A DNA stretch of 64,000 nucleotides from Cellvibrio fontiphilus (lineage in GTDB: Bacteria > Pseudomonadota > Gammaproteobacteria > Pseudomonadales > Cellvibrionaceae): NCBI RefSeq assembly GCF_035317345.1, contig NZ_JAYKTU010000008.1; one strand, 5' to 3'. How positions within the stretch are numbered: position 1 is the stretch's first letter; every line of letters starts with the position of its first letter. The notes beneath the pieces were generated by a model that was not told the DNA's origin, searched no databases, and saw only the letters and a list, made by a program, of their open reading frames with translations. The position numbers and the translations under genes were made by a program. Shown here in pieces: positions 53,053 to 60,901 of the stretch.

Positions 53053-55198
53053 TTTTGTTTACCTTGATAATGTGTTCTGGCCAACTGAAGTAAAAGCAGC
53101 AACCACGCCCTGCGGATTCCAGGCGAATTTGGCCACCATAATTAGCGACAATTTTTTTGATCAACGCCAAGCCCATACCGCTGCCTTCCAATTCGTCGCG
53201 TGGTTTCAGGGTTTGAAACATGCCAAAAACCCGCTGCTGGAATTTTTCCGGGATACCCGGGCCATCATCGCAGATGCTAAATTCATAAAAATGATTGGGT
53301 AGTTGCTGACAAGCGATGCGAATAACACCGTGATCCAGGTCATGGTGCTTGATGGCATTGGAAAAGAAATTGCGTAGGATCTGTTCAAACGGGGTGCTGA
53401 GGGTAGTAAAACGTGGCAGGTTGTCAGCCAATTCAAGGCGCAAACCGGGTTTGGTGTTTTGAATTTCAAAAAGTTCTTTTGCCATATGTGCGACATCAAT
53501 CTCAACCAAATTGCCATCGGTTTTTCCGGCGCGATAAAAAATCAATAAATCATCCAACAGTTTTTCCATCCGCTGTATGCGATTGCGCAGCATTACTGTG
53601 TGTTTGTTAACTTCGGAAAATTGTTGCTCCTGCAAATCTTCGTCAATCCAGGTTGAGAGCTGGGCAATACCGCGCAGTGGCGATTTCAAATCGTGTGAGG
53701 CGACATAAGCAAAGGTTTCCAGCTCTTTATTGGTTTGTGCCAACTGATGGTTAATATTTTCCAGTTTGGTTTGATGACTCGCGAGCAAGGCAGTTGATTT
53801 ATCCTTCTCATCAATATTCCGGGCAAAAACCCTAAGTGTTTTCGCCATATCGCCAACATCTTTCGGGTGATCCAAAAAGGGAATAGGTGTAGTGGTGTTG
53901 CCTTGTGCAAGCGCTATCATGGTCATGCGCAGTTGTTGCAATTGCCAGCTTAAGCTGCGTGTAATCAAAGCAGCCACGAAAAAACCTGCCAATAAAACAC
54001 CAAACATTACCGTTAACATCAGGTTGCCTGCGTGATTTTTCGTGAGTAGTGCTTGATCATTCAGCGACTGCATTTCTGTTTGCGACTGGGCGATAATTTC
54101 GTCGCACAGTTGTTCCAATTGCTGCGTGTATTCCTGACTATTGATAAGCGCTATGTTGCGATAGTGTTCTATGTTGCCTGCTTGTAATTGCTGGTAAGTA
54201 TCCAGAAGCAGGGTTTGCCACTCGGTTAAAGTGCTTCGTAATCTATGCGTGGTATCGTTGAGTTTTGTTTTCTTATCCAGATGGGCAACTTCATTTAGAA
54301 TTTTTTCTATAGATACCTGAATAAATTGCGGCAAGTTTCGCTCTTGCATGAGCTCCGGTGCAACGGCTATATCTTTCACACTGCGATTAAGTTTCCCCAC
54401 ATAAGCTTTAATGCGCAGGGTTGCATTGGTCACTTGAACCGGGCCGGAATAAAGTTCTTGCGAAATATTCGCCACACTGTTTATTTGCATCATGGCAATA
54501 GAGCCTATGGCTAAAAACAGCAGGCTCATAAAGCCAAAACCGGTTACCAAGCGATTAAAAAAGTTAAGCCGATTAAACGCGTCAATAGCAGCTTGGGCGC
54601 GCAGGCTAATAATCGCCACGGCAAAAACAACCAAGCCAAGCACGGTTTGTGGGGCAATTTTAATTCCCAGCCACAAGTAATGCGGCAATAATCCAAATCC
54701 CTGACCCAGCAGTGCAGCGGTGGTTATAAGTATTATCAATATGCAGGTGAGTGAAGCCGCGAGAGCGGCATTGCCTGTTTCCTGGCGAGCCAGTAACAGG
54801 GCGCCGCCGGCGAGTAAAAAAGCGCTACTGGTAACTGGTGATATGGGTTGGCTGCGCGTGGGCGGCTCGCTTAAAAAAAATTCAAACCAATCAGTGGTGT
54901 GCAGTTCCAGTTCGGTCAGCAAATCAATCAGGGTAACCAAGCCAATGCCCCAGAGCACTGCGACGCTGCCCAATAAATAGCTTTGACGGTTTTTGAGTAT
55001 GGCTACCAAGCCCAGTCCACAGGCAAGAAAACCCAGCGCAGTGTTGTAAGCCATTAGCGTCGCAAAGGGGTAAAGCGCCTGCAGTAGCTGCGGCGCATGC
55101 CAGGCGCTGAGCACTATCAGGCCCACCAGTATTAACAGGCTTGCCGCGCCCAGCATAATGACCGGGTGCTCCCTCCGGGGGGTAAGTCTTCCAGGCAT
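53045..55198 (-). CDS. Membrane sensor histidine kinase
   Basis: A 717-aa kinase. The N-terminus has about seven transmembrane helices (residues 15-205). A periplasmic four-helix-bundle-like segment follows (about 240-400, between the helices FGFMSLLFLAIGSIAMM and LMLTVMFGVLLAGFFVAAL), then a HAMP-like linker. The HisKA region carries YVASHDLKSPLRG (His about 501). The HATPase domain has FFSNAIKHH, CDDGPGIP and GSGMGLALIKKI. The layout resembles phytochrome-type or Cph1-like kinases with Rcp1 partners, but without a chromophore domain. The start could be a later Met (residue 15). Confidence 0.92.
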   Translation of the reverse strand: MPGRLTPRREHPVIMLGAASLLILVGLIVLSAWHAPQLLQALYPFATLMAYNTALGFLACGLGLVAILKNRQSYLLGSVAVLWGIGLVTLIDLLTELELHTTDWFEFFLSEPPTRSQPISPVTSSAFLLAGGALLLARQETGNAALAASLTCILIILITTAALLGQGFGLLPHYLWLGIKIAPQTVLGLVVFAVAIISLRAQAAIDAFNRLNFFNRLVTGFGFMSLLFLAIGSIAMMQINSVANISQELYSGPVQVTNATLRIKAYVGKLNRSVKDIAVAPELMQERNLPQFIQVSIEKILNEVAHLDKKTKLNDTTHRLRSTLTEWQTLLLDTYQQLQAGNIEHYRNIALINSQEYTQQLEQLCDEIIAQSQTEMQSLNDQALLTKNHAGNLMLTVMFGVLLAGFFVAALITRSLSWQLQQLRMTMIALAQGNTTTPIPFLDHPKDVGDMAKTLRVFARNIDEKDKSTALLASHQTKLENINHQLAQTNKELETFAYVASHDLKSPLRGIAQLSTWIDEDLQEQQFSEVNKHTVMLRNRIQRMEKLLDDLLIFYRAGKTDGNLVEIDVAHMAKELFEIQNTKPGLRLELADNLPRFTTLSTPFEQILRNFFSNAIKHHDLDHGVIRIACQQLPNHFYEFSICDDGPGIPEKFQQRVFGMFQTLKPRDELEGSGMGLALIKKIVANYGGQIRLESAGRGCCFYFSWPEHIIKVNKNE

Positions 55199-55519
55199 GG
55201 TTAATTGAATCCGTGTAAAAATCCTTCATTGGCATATTTCATCCAGCTTTCAAGCAGTCACCTGCTATGAAATCGCCAACCGCACGACAAGAGTTTAGTC
55301 CAGACAATGAGAAATACTCTCAAAGTTGTTGAGCATAAATAAATAATTAGTATTTATAATTTTTTATACTGAGTGGTGATAAAAAATCAGAATTTAACCG
55401 TCACCTAATAACAAACATTAATTATTTTTCGATTAGTTCTTTATTGTTGGTATAAGCTGTAGTGGTCAGTCAATTAATCAAGAAAGGTTTTTTGTTGAAA
55501 TTGACGACAAAAAACTATT
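55199..55519. promoter_or_regulatory. Divergent AT-rich region before the HlyD/M50 cluster
   Basis: 321 nt with no credible gene, very AT-rich from about 55330 to 55450. It holds the inverted repeat ATAAATA (55339-55345) with TATTTAT (55351-55357). A TATAAG box lies at 55451-55456, about 65 nt before the adaptor gene; the -35 element is weak. It should carry promoters for the kinase operon (minus) and the secretion cluster (plus). Confidence 0.4.
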
Positions 55520-57442
55520 TTGTTGTTATGGTTAATTGAGTTTGTTTTTTTAGCGTCAACCATTTTGGTTTGGCCTTACTTTAATAAAAATATAGTTGCT
55601 GCCTACAGCGACCCCGACAAAGCAGTCAGTTCAATGCACTCGTTTAACAATAGGCTCAAAGCCTGGCTGGCAACCCAATGCCAAATGCTGGGTGATGTCA
55701 GCGCCGCCATATTGGTTCAACTAAACGAAGGAACAGCCAACACTATTGCCAAGTGGCCTAATGCGGATGCTTCCAGTGAGCCGCTGCAGATACTATTAAC
55801 CCGTGCGATTGCAAAGCAGCGGCTGCAGCTGGAGCAGTCCAGTGAGGGCAGTTACCGGTTTGCCCAGCCCTTAATGATCGATGGAATGTTTTGGGGTGTG
55901 ATTGCCCTGGAAATTCGCCTTGCTGATAAAAAAGCCCTCACCGCCGCACTCAAGGAAATTAAACTGGGGCAGTTTTGGTTGCAGTTTTTGCTGCATCAAC
56001 AGCCATCAACAAATGAGCAACAACCTGCTGTACATCCCATATCCAGCTCCGCCCATACAGCGCAAGCGGCAGATCAACTCTCCGTTGCTTTGCCCCTGGC
56101 GGTCAAGTTATTGAAGGAAAACTCCTTGCAGGAAGTGGCGATTAGTCTGGTTAATACACTTGCCAGTCAGCTCGGCGCCCTGCGAGTCAGCCTTGGGCTT
56201 TTACACAAACAAAATTTGAAATTGCAGGCGGTGTCCAACTCTGCAAACTTCGACCCTCGTACCCAGGCAATGCAGGCCGTGAATCAGGCCATGCAAGAAG
56301 CCTTGGAGCAGGGCATGAGTGTCACTTATTCCTTGCAAGCTGACAGTCAGACCGGAGGGTTGTTGGTTCGCGCGCACCAGCAACTTTTGCAGCTGCAGCA
56401 AGTGCAGGCCGTGAGTAGTTTTCCACTGCGCAAAAATGATCGGTTAGTGGGTGTGTTGACTGTTGAGTTGGATAAACACACCCAGCTCAGTGCAGGGCAA
56501 CAGGCTTTTGTTGAAGCTGCCTTGCCACTTTGCGGCGGCGTTATTGCCCTGTGGCAGGATGCAAGTGCCGGTGTTTCGCAGCGCTTTGCACAGTGGCTGG
56601 GTGCAAGAGCACAGCGCTGGTTGGGCGCTGAAAATTGGCTGGGGCGCTCGGTGGCGCTGGGCTTGGCGTTGCTGTTGGTTGCCATGTTTATACCTGCCAC
56701 TTATCGCGTAACTGCAGATGCTTTATTGCAGGCTACGGAAAAATATCTGGTAGTCGCTCCCCATGACGGTTACCTGGGAGACGTGTTGGTACGCCCGGGT
56801 GATAGCGTGAAAAAATCCTCGCCCCTGGCTTCACTAAAAGATGATGACTTGCTGCTGGAGCGGCGCAAATTGGCCAGTCAAGTGCAGCGTTATCGTCAAG
56901 CCTATGATGCAGCTCTGGCGAATGCGGATCGCGTCGAAGCGGCCATCGCCAATGCGCAGATGGATCAAGCCAGCATTCAGTTGCGTTTAATCGAACAGCA
57001 ATTACAGCGCACCAAATTATTGGCGCCTATCGATGGCATTCTGGTGTCTGATGATATTTCCCAAAAACAGGGTGCGCCCCTCAAGCAAGGTGACCTGTTA
57101 TTTGAATTGGCGGCGGCTAATGAATATCGCGTGCAAATGTTTGTTGATGAGCGCGATATCGCCGCCATAGCGATAGGGCAAACAGCGCAGGTGAAATTTA
57201 CCAGTTTGCCCAACCAGATGTTTACGGCGCAGGTAAAAACCATTACCCCCATTAGTGAAGTGCGGGAGGGGCGTAATTATTTTCGTGTAGAACTGTTTTT
57301 GGTTGGTAATGATGCACAAACAGCCTTGGAAATTTTGCGACCCGGCATGACTGGCTCGGGGAAAATTCACATAGGCAAACGCGCACTGGGGTGGATTTGG
57401 TTTCACGATCTTTGGTATTGGCTGCGGCTGAACTTGTGGTGA
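55520..57442 (+). CDS. GAF-domain HlyD-type membrane fusion protein
   Basis: A protein of up to 640 aa. The central GAF-like domain (about residues 193-347) is followed by a transmembrane helix (about 372-397, SVALGLALLLVAMFIPATY). The HlyD part has a lipoyl-like half (LVVAPHDGYLGDVLVRPGDSVKKSSPLASLKDDDL), a coiled coil (about 455-500), LLAPIDGILVSDDISQKQGAPLKQGDLL, and a barrel ending in LRPGMTGSGKIHIGK. The start is uncertain. TTG 55520 has no Shine-Dalgarno and adds a hydrophobic N-terminus. ATG at residue 39 (55634) fits a cytoplasmic GAF domain better. It is followed 7 nt later by the M50 gene. Confidence 0.85.
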   Translation: MLLWLIEFVFLASTILVWPYFNKNIVAAYSDPDKAVSSMHSFNNRLKAWLATQCQMLGDVSAAILVQLNEGTANTIAKWPNADASSEPLQILLTRAIAKQRLQLEQSSEGSYRFAQPLMIDGMFWGVIALEIRLADKKALTAALKEIKLGQFWLQFLLHQQPSTNEQQPAVHPISSSAHTAQAADQLSVALPLAVKLLKENSLQEVAISLVNTLASQLGALRVSLGLLHKQNLKLQAVSNSANFDPRTQAMQAVNQAMQEALEQGMSVTYSLQADSQTGGLLVRAHQQLLQLQQVQAVSSFPLRKNDRLVGVLTVELDKHTQLSAGQQAFVEAALPLCGGVIALWQDASAGVSQRFAQWLGARAQRWLGAENWLGRSVALGLALLLVAMFIPATYRVTADALLQATEKYLVVAPHDGYLGDVLVRPGDSVKKSSPLASLKDDDLLLERRKLASQVQRYRQAYDAALANADRVEAAIANAQMDQASIQLRLIEQQLQRTKLLAPIDGILVSDDISQKQGAPLKQGDLLFELAAANEYRVQMFVDERDIAAIAIGQTAQVKFTSLPNQMFTAQVKTITPISEVREGRNYFRVELFLVGNDAQTALEILRPGMTGSGKIHIGKRALGWIWFHDLWYWLRLNLW

Positions 57443-57449
57443 TCTGGCT

Positions 57450-59612
57450 GTGAATAATGTCCAATCCCCCAATAACGCCATGTGGCAGCGGCTTGAGTCC
57501 TTGCGGCCATCCTTGCCGCGTCATATTCATATTCAGCGTCGCGATTACAAAGGTGAGCGCTGGTATTTATTGCAGGATAAAAGCAACGGTCGCTTTCATC
57601 GTTTGAGTCCGCCCGCCTGGCGGCTTATTAGCGCTATGGATGGGCGCAATAATCTGTCGCAAATTCTCGCGGCGGCCGCCCGGTCTGAGTTTTATGAGCA
57701 GCCTGACGATATTCCCACCCGTGATGATCTTATTCATCTGCTGCAATATTTGCATGTTGCCGATTTATTGTTGTGCGATTTGCCCCCCAATACCCGCGAG
57801 CTGTTTGCCCGCCAGGAGCAAAAACAACAACAGCGCTGGTTGCGTTTGTTGATGAACCCGCTCACCTGGAATATCCCGCTTGGCAACCCTGACAGACTGT
57901 TGGACAAACTCATGCCGGTGGCGCGTTTGCTGGCAAGTCGAACTATGGGCGTTGTGTGGTTACTGGTGGTGGGTTATGCGCTGCTGCAGGCGGGCAATCA
58001 CTGGAGCCAGCTCACCCAAGGCCAGTTGGAGCGTTTGTTATCGCCCACTAATTTGCTGTTGTTATGGCTCACTTATCCGCTCTTTAAAGTGCTGCATGAA
58101 TTAGGGCACGGTTTATTTACCAAAGTATGGGGCGGGCAAGTTAATGATTGTGGGCTGGTATTTGTTGTAGGTACGCCCTTGCCCTATGTGGATGCCAGTG
58201 CAGCTACCGGATTCCCCTCCAAGCGCCAGCGGTTAATGGTGGGTGCCGCGGGCATGGCTGTGGAGTTATTTCTGGCGGCCTTGGCGCTGTTGCTATGGAT
58301 TCAACTTCCGGCAGGTTTTGCGCGCGATTTTTTATATAACATTATGGTGATCGGCAGTGTTTCCACGTTGTTTTTTAATGGCAATCCGCTCATGCGTTTT
58401 GATGGTTACCATCTGCTGACCGATGCCTTTGATCTACCCAACCTTGCCACTCGCGCCAATCAACAATTGAGTTATCTGCTGCGTCGTTACGCTTTTGGTG
58501 TGGGCGATATTTTTTCGCCCGCGCAAACCAAACCTGAAGCCGTTATTTTGGCGGGATACGGTGTAGCGGCGTTTATTTATCGCGTATTTATTTTGTTTTT
58601 TATCATTTTGCTGGTGGCGAGTTATTTTCCCAAGGCGGCGTTGATTATTGGTGCCTGGCTGATTTTCTTCCAATTGCTCTGGCCACTTATCAAAGCAGTA
58701 CGTTTTTTATTAATCGACAAACAGTTGGGCGCCGTGCGCCAGCGCGCCTTGGTAATCTGCGGCAGTTTTATCATTCTAAGTGTGGCTGGATTAACCTTGG
58801 TGCCAGTTCCTGAATCTACCTCGGCCGAAGCGGTTGTGTGGTTGCCGGAAGAGGCGCGCGTAAAAGTTGAATCCAGTGGCGAAGTGAAAGAATTATTGAT
58901 TAATAATGGTGATCAGGTAACCCAAGGGCAGCTTCTGGCGCGCTTGCACAACCCGGTGTTGGTTGCCAGTTTGGCAGAAAAGCTGGCGCAATTACGTGAA
59001 TATGAGGCCCGCTACCAGCAGGCCTGGATTGATGATCGTGCCCAAGCACAGCTATTGGCGCAGGATGTGAACGCGATTAAAGCCGAGCTTGAGTTGCTGC
59101 AAAGGCGGGTGAAAAATCTTGAAATACTCAGTCCTTCCTCGGGAGTGGTGCGTATTGTTCATCAGCAGCATTTGCCGGGAAGTTTTTTTAAACAGGGCGA
59201 TGAGTTAGCGCTTATTGAACGCGCTGACACCCTTCGTGTTCGCGCCGCATTGCGGCAGGAAGAAATTGGCTTGGTGCGCCAATCCACCGAGCGCATTGCA
59301 GTGCGTTTGGCGAGTGAACCCTGGCGAAATATTGCAGCCGAATTACCGCAGCAGCAACCCATAGCCACTTTTGAGCTACCCAGCCCGGTGTTGGGCACAC
59401 AGGGAGGAGGGCGTTTGGCGGTGGACTCCAAACAGCCAAATGGTAAACAGGTGACCGAGCAGGTTTTTTTATTGGATTTACAATTGAGTGCTAGCGAGCG
59501 GGCAGGGCATTACGGTGAGCGGGCTTTAGTGAAATTTATACATCCACCACGGCCGCTGCTGGTACAGTGGTACACCGGTTTGCAGCAGTTATTTATTCGT
59601 CATTTTGCCTGA
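57450..59612 (+). CDS. PqqD-like / M50 metalloprotease / HlyD fusion
   Basis: A 720-aa multidomain membrane protein. The N-terminal PqqD-like segment (about residues 32-100, YLLQDKSNGRFHRLSPPAWRLIS) is followed by a membrane region with the site-2 protease zinc motif HELGH (216-220) and the third-ligand block NPLMRFDGYH (312-321). Several further helices run to about 460. The C-terminus (about 470-715) is HlyD-like with a coiled coil (about 505-560) and LSPSSGVVRIVHQQHLPGSFFKQGDEL. Start GTG 57450 lies 7 nt after the previous stop. M50 enzymes cut within membranes, so this could process a membrane-anchored exported partner while bridging the periplasm. It lacks a PDZ domain. Confidence 0.88.
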   Translation: MNNVQSPNNAMWQRLESLRPSLPRHIHIQRRDYKGERWYLLQDKSNGRFHRLSPPAWRLISAMDGRNNLSQILAAAARSEFYEQPDDIPTRDDLIHLLQYLHVADLLLCDLPPNTRELFARQEQKQQQRWLRLLMNPLTWNIPLGNPDRLLDKLMPVARLLASRTMGVVWLLVVGYALLQAGNHWSQLTQGQLERLLSPTNLLLLWLTYPLFKVLHELGHGLFTKVWGGQVNDCGLVFVVGTPLPYVDASAATGFPSKRQRLMVGAAGMAVELFLAALALLLWIQLPAGFARDFLYNIMVIGSVSTLFFNGNPLMRFDGYHLLTDAFDLPNLATRANQQLSYLLRRYAFGVGDIFSPAQTKPEAVILAGYGVAAFIYRVFILFFIILLVASYFPKAALIIGAWLIFFQLLWPLIKAVRFLLIDKQLGAVRQRALVICGSFIILSVAGLTLVPVPESTSAEAVVWLPEEARVKVESSGEVKELLINNGDQVTQGQLLARLHNPVLVASLAEKLAQLREYEARYQQAWIDDRAQAQLLAQDVNAIKAELELLQRRVKNLEILSPSSGVVRIVHQQHLPGSFFKQGDELALIERADTLRVRAALRQEEIGLVRQSTERIAVRLASEPWRNIAAELPQQQPIATFELPSPVLGTQGGGRLAVDSKQPNGKQVTEQVFLLDLQLSASERAGHYGERALVKFIHPPRPLLVQWYTGLQQLFIRHFA

Positions 59613-59687
59613 TTTACCCTATATACAGATTATTCAGTATTTTTAAACTAGTCTTAGCTAACAAATAATTTTAAAAAAGAGTCAACT

Positions 59688-60605
59688 ATGCCTTCAGTTT
59701 TTTGTAACCGCTTTGCTTTGATCGGATCCACTCACTTACCCGTGAGAACTGGGGTGTCGCTTACCCGCGGCGCGCTGCTATTGACCGCCAGTTTGATGGC
59801 GACCCATTCATTGGCGCAAACCTCGGAGCCTGCTGAATTAAACTGCCGTATTGAACCTTCGATTGTGGTGGAAATGAGTAGCGCCGTAGAGGGCGTCATC
59901 AGTGAAGTGTTGGTTGACAAAAATGATCGGGTTAACAAAGGCGATGTGGTTGCCCGTTTGGATGCAGGACTGGAGCAGGCAACAGCCGAACTCCGCCGGG
60001 TTCAGGCAGAATTGAATAGCGATGTGCAAGCACAACAATTGGCCGTTGAATTTAGCAAGCGAGCCTTGGATCGCGTAACCGGATTGTACGAGAAAAAAGC
60101 CGCATCCTTTTCCGAATTGGATAAACTTAAAACCGAATATGCCATCGCCCAGCAGCAACTCCAGCAAGCATTGGATCGTAAACGCCAAGCGGAATTGGAG
60201 CATAACCGGGCGCTGGCTGACCTTAACCGCCGCACCCTTACCAGCCCGATTGATGGTGTGGTTATCGAGCGCTACAAACAGCCCGGCGAACATATAGATT
60301 TTGAGCCAGTGTTGAAAATTGCCCAGTTGGATCCTTTGCGGGTGGAGGTTTTTGCTCCCGCCAGTCTTTACGGAAAAGTTAAAGCAGGTGATATCGCCAA
60401 GGTGACGCCGGAATTGGGCGGTTTGAGCAAAAAATATCAGGCTAAAGTGGAGTTGGTTGATCAAGTGATTGATGGCCCAAGCAATACCTTCGGAATTCGC
60501 CTATCCTTTCCTAACCCGGATAACCGTTTGCCCAGCGGTTTGAAATGCCGTGTTACCTTCGAAGGTGTTACCCTGGACCTGTTAGATACCCAGAGTTTGC
60601 CTTGA
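59688..60605 (+). CDS. Periplasmic HlyD/RND-type adaptor protein
   Basis: A 305-aa membrane-fusion protein. A signal peptide with LLLTASLMATHSLAQ (about residues 30-44) precedes a lipoyl half (MSSAVEGVISEVLVDKNDRVNKGDVVARLDAG), a coiled coil (about 90-165), the second half (LTSPIDGVVIERYKQPGEHI) and a beta-barrel. No transmembrane anchor follows, so it is periplasmic or lipid-free. It begins 75 nt after the M50 fusion and precedes the giant protein by 296 nt. It is the third HlyD-like module in a row. Confidence 0.88.
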   Translation: MPSVFCNRFALIGSTHLPVRTGVSLTRGALLLTASLMATHSLAQTSEPAELNCRIEPSIVVEMSSAVEGVISEVLVDKNDRVNKGDVVARLDAGLEQATAELRRVQAELNSDVQAQQLAVEFSKRALDRVTGLYEKKAASFSELDKLKTEYAIAQQQLQQALDRKRQAELEHNRALADLNRRTLTSPIDGVVIERYKQPGEHIDFEPVLKIAQLDPLRVEVFAPASLYGKVKAGDIAKVTPELGGLSKKYQAKVELVDQVIDGPSNTFGIRLSFPNPDNRLPSGLKCRVTFEGVTLDLLDTQSLP

Positions 60606-60766
60606 TTAGCTGAGTGTGTGACTATTGCTCTGATGCCATCGACATTTTCCGACGATAATTTTTGATGGCAACAAAGCGAAATAAAAATTATTAAAAATGT
60701 TAGAAATATTATAAGAAGGTGCGAAAAGCGCCATTCATCTAGAAGAGCTGACGATAGTTTTACATG

Positions 60767-60880
60767 GGTAGATTTGGCCGTTTTCCATGGTGTGGAATCC
60801 GCCCGTCTACCACAAGGATGCAGTTTGGTGAAAACCAATCCTTAAACCTTGTTTGTGCCCACGCAAGAGGCAGGTGCAAA
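60767..60880 (+). promoter_or_regulatory. Structured leader upstream of the giant protein
   Basis: Three consecutive foldable elements precede the start codon. The first is a long stem from GGTAGA (60767-60772) and TCTACC (60806-60811), with inner pairs GGC/GCC and TTCCA/TGGAA. The second is AAGGAT (60814-60819) with ATCCTT (60838-60843), capped by a TGGT-GAAA-ACCA GNRA tetraloop. The third is TTTGTGCC with GGCAGGTGCAAA (60852-60880). AAGG/CCTT alternatives allow switching between folds. No known riboswitch class matched by eye. Confidence 0.45.
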
Positions 60881-60901
60881 TAACAAAAACTAGATACGCT
60901 C

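Noticed and set aside
60620..60901. c-di-GMP (GEMM-I) riboswitch upstream of the giant gene
   Set aside because: A GNRA-capped hairpin and ACGCAAG are present, but the order and conserved core strands of GEMM-I are not, so I kept it as an unclassified structured leader.
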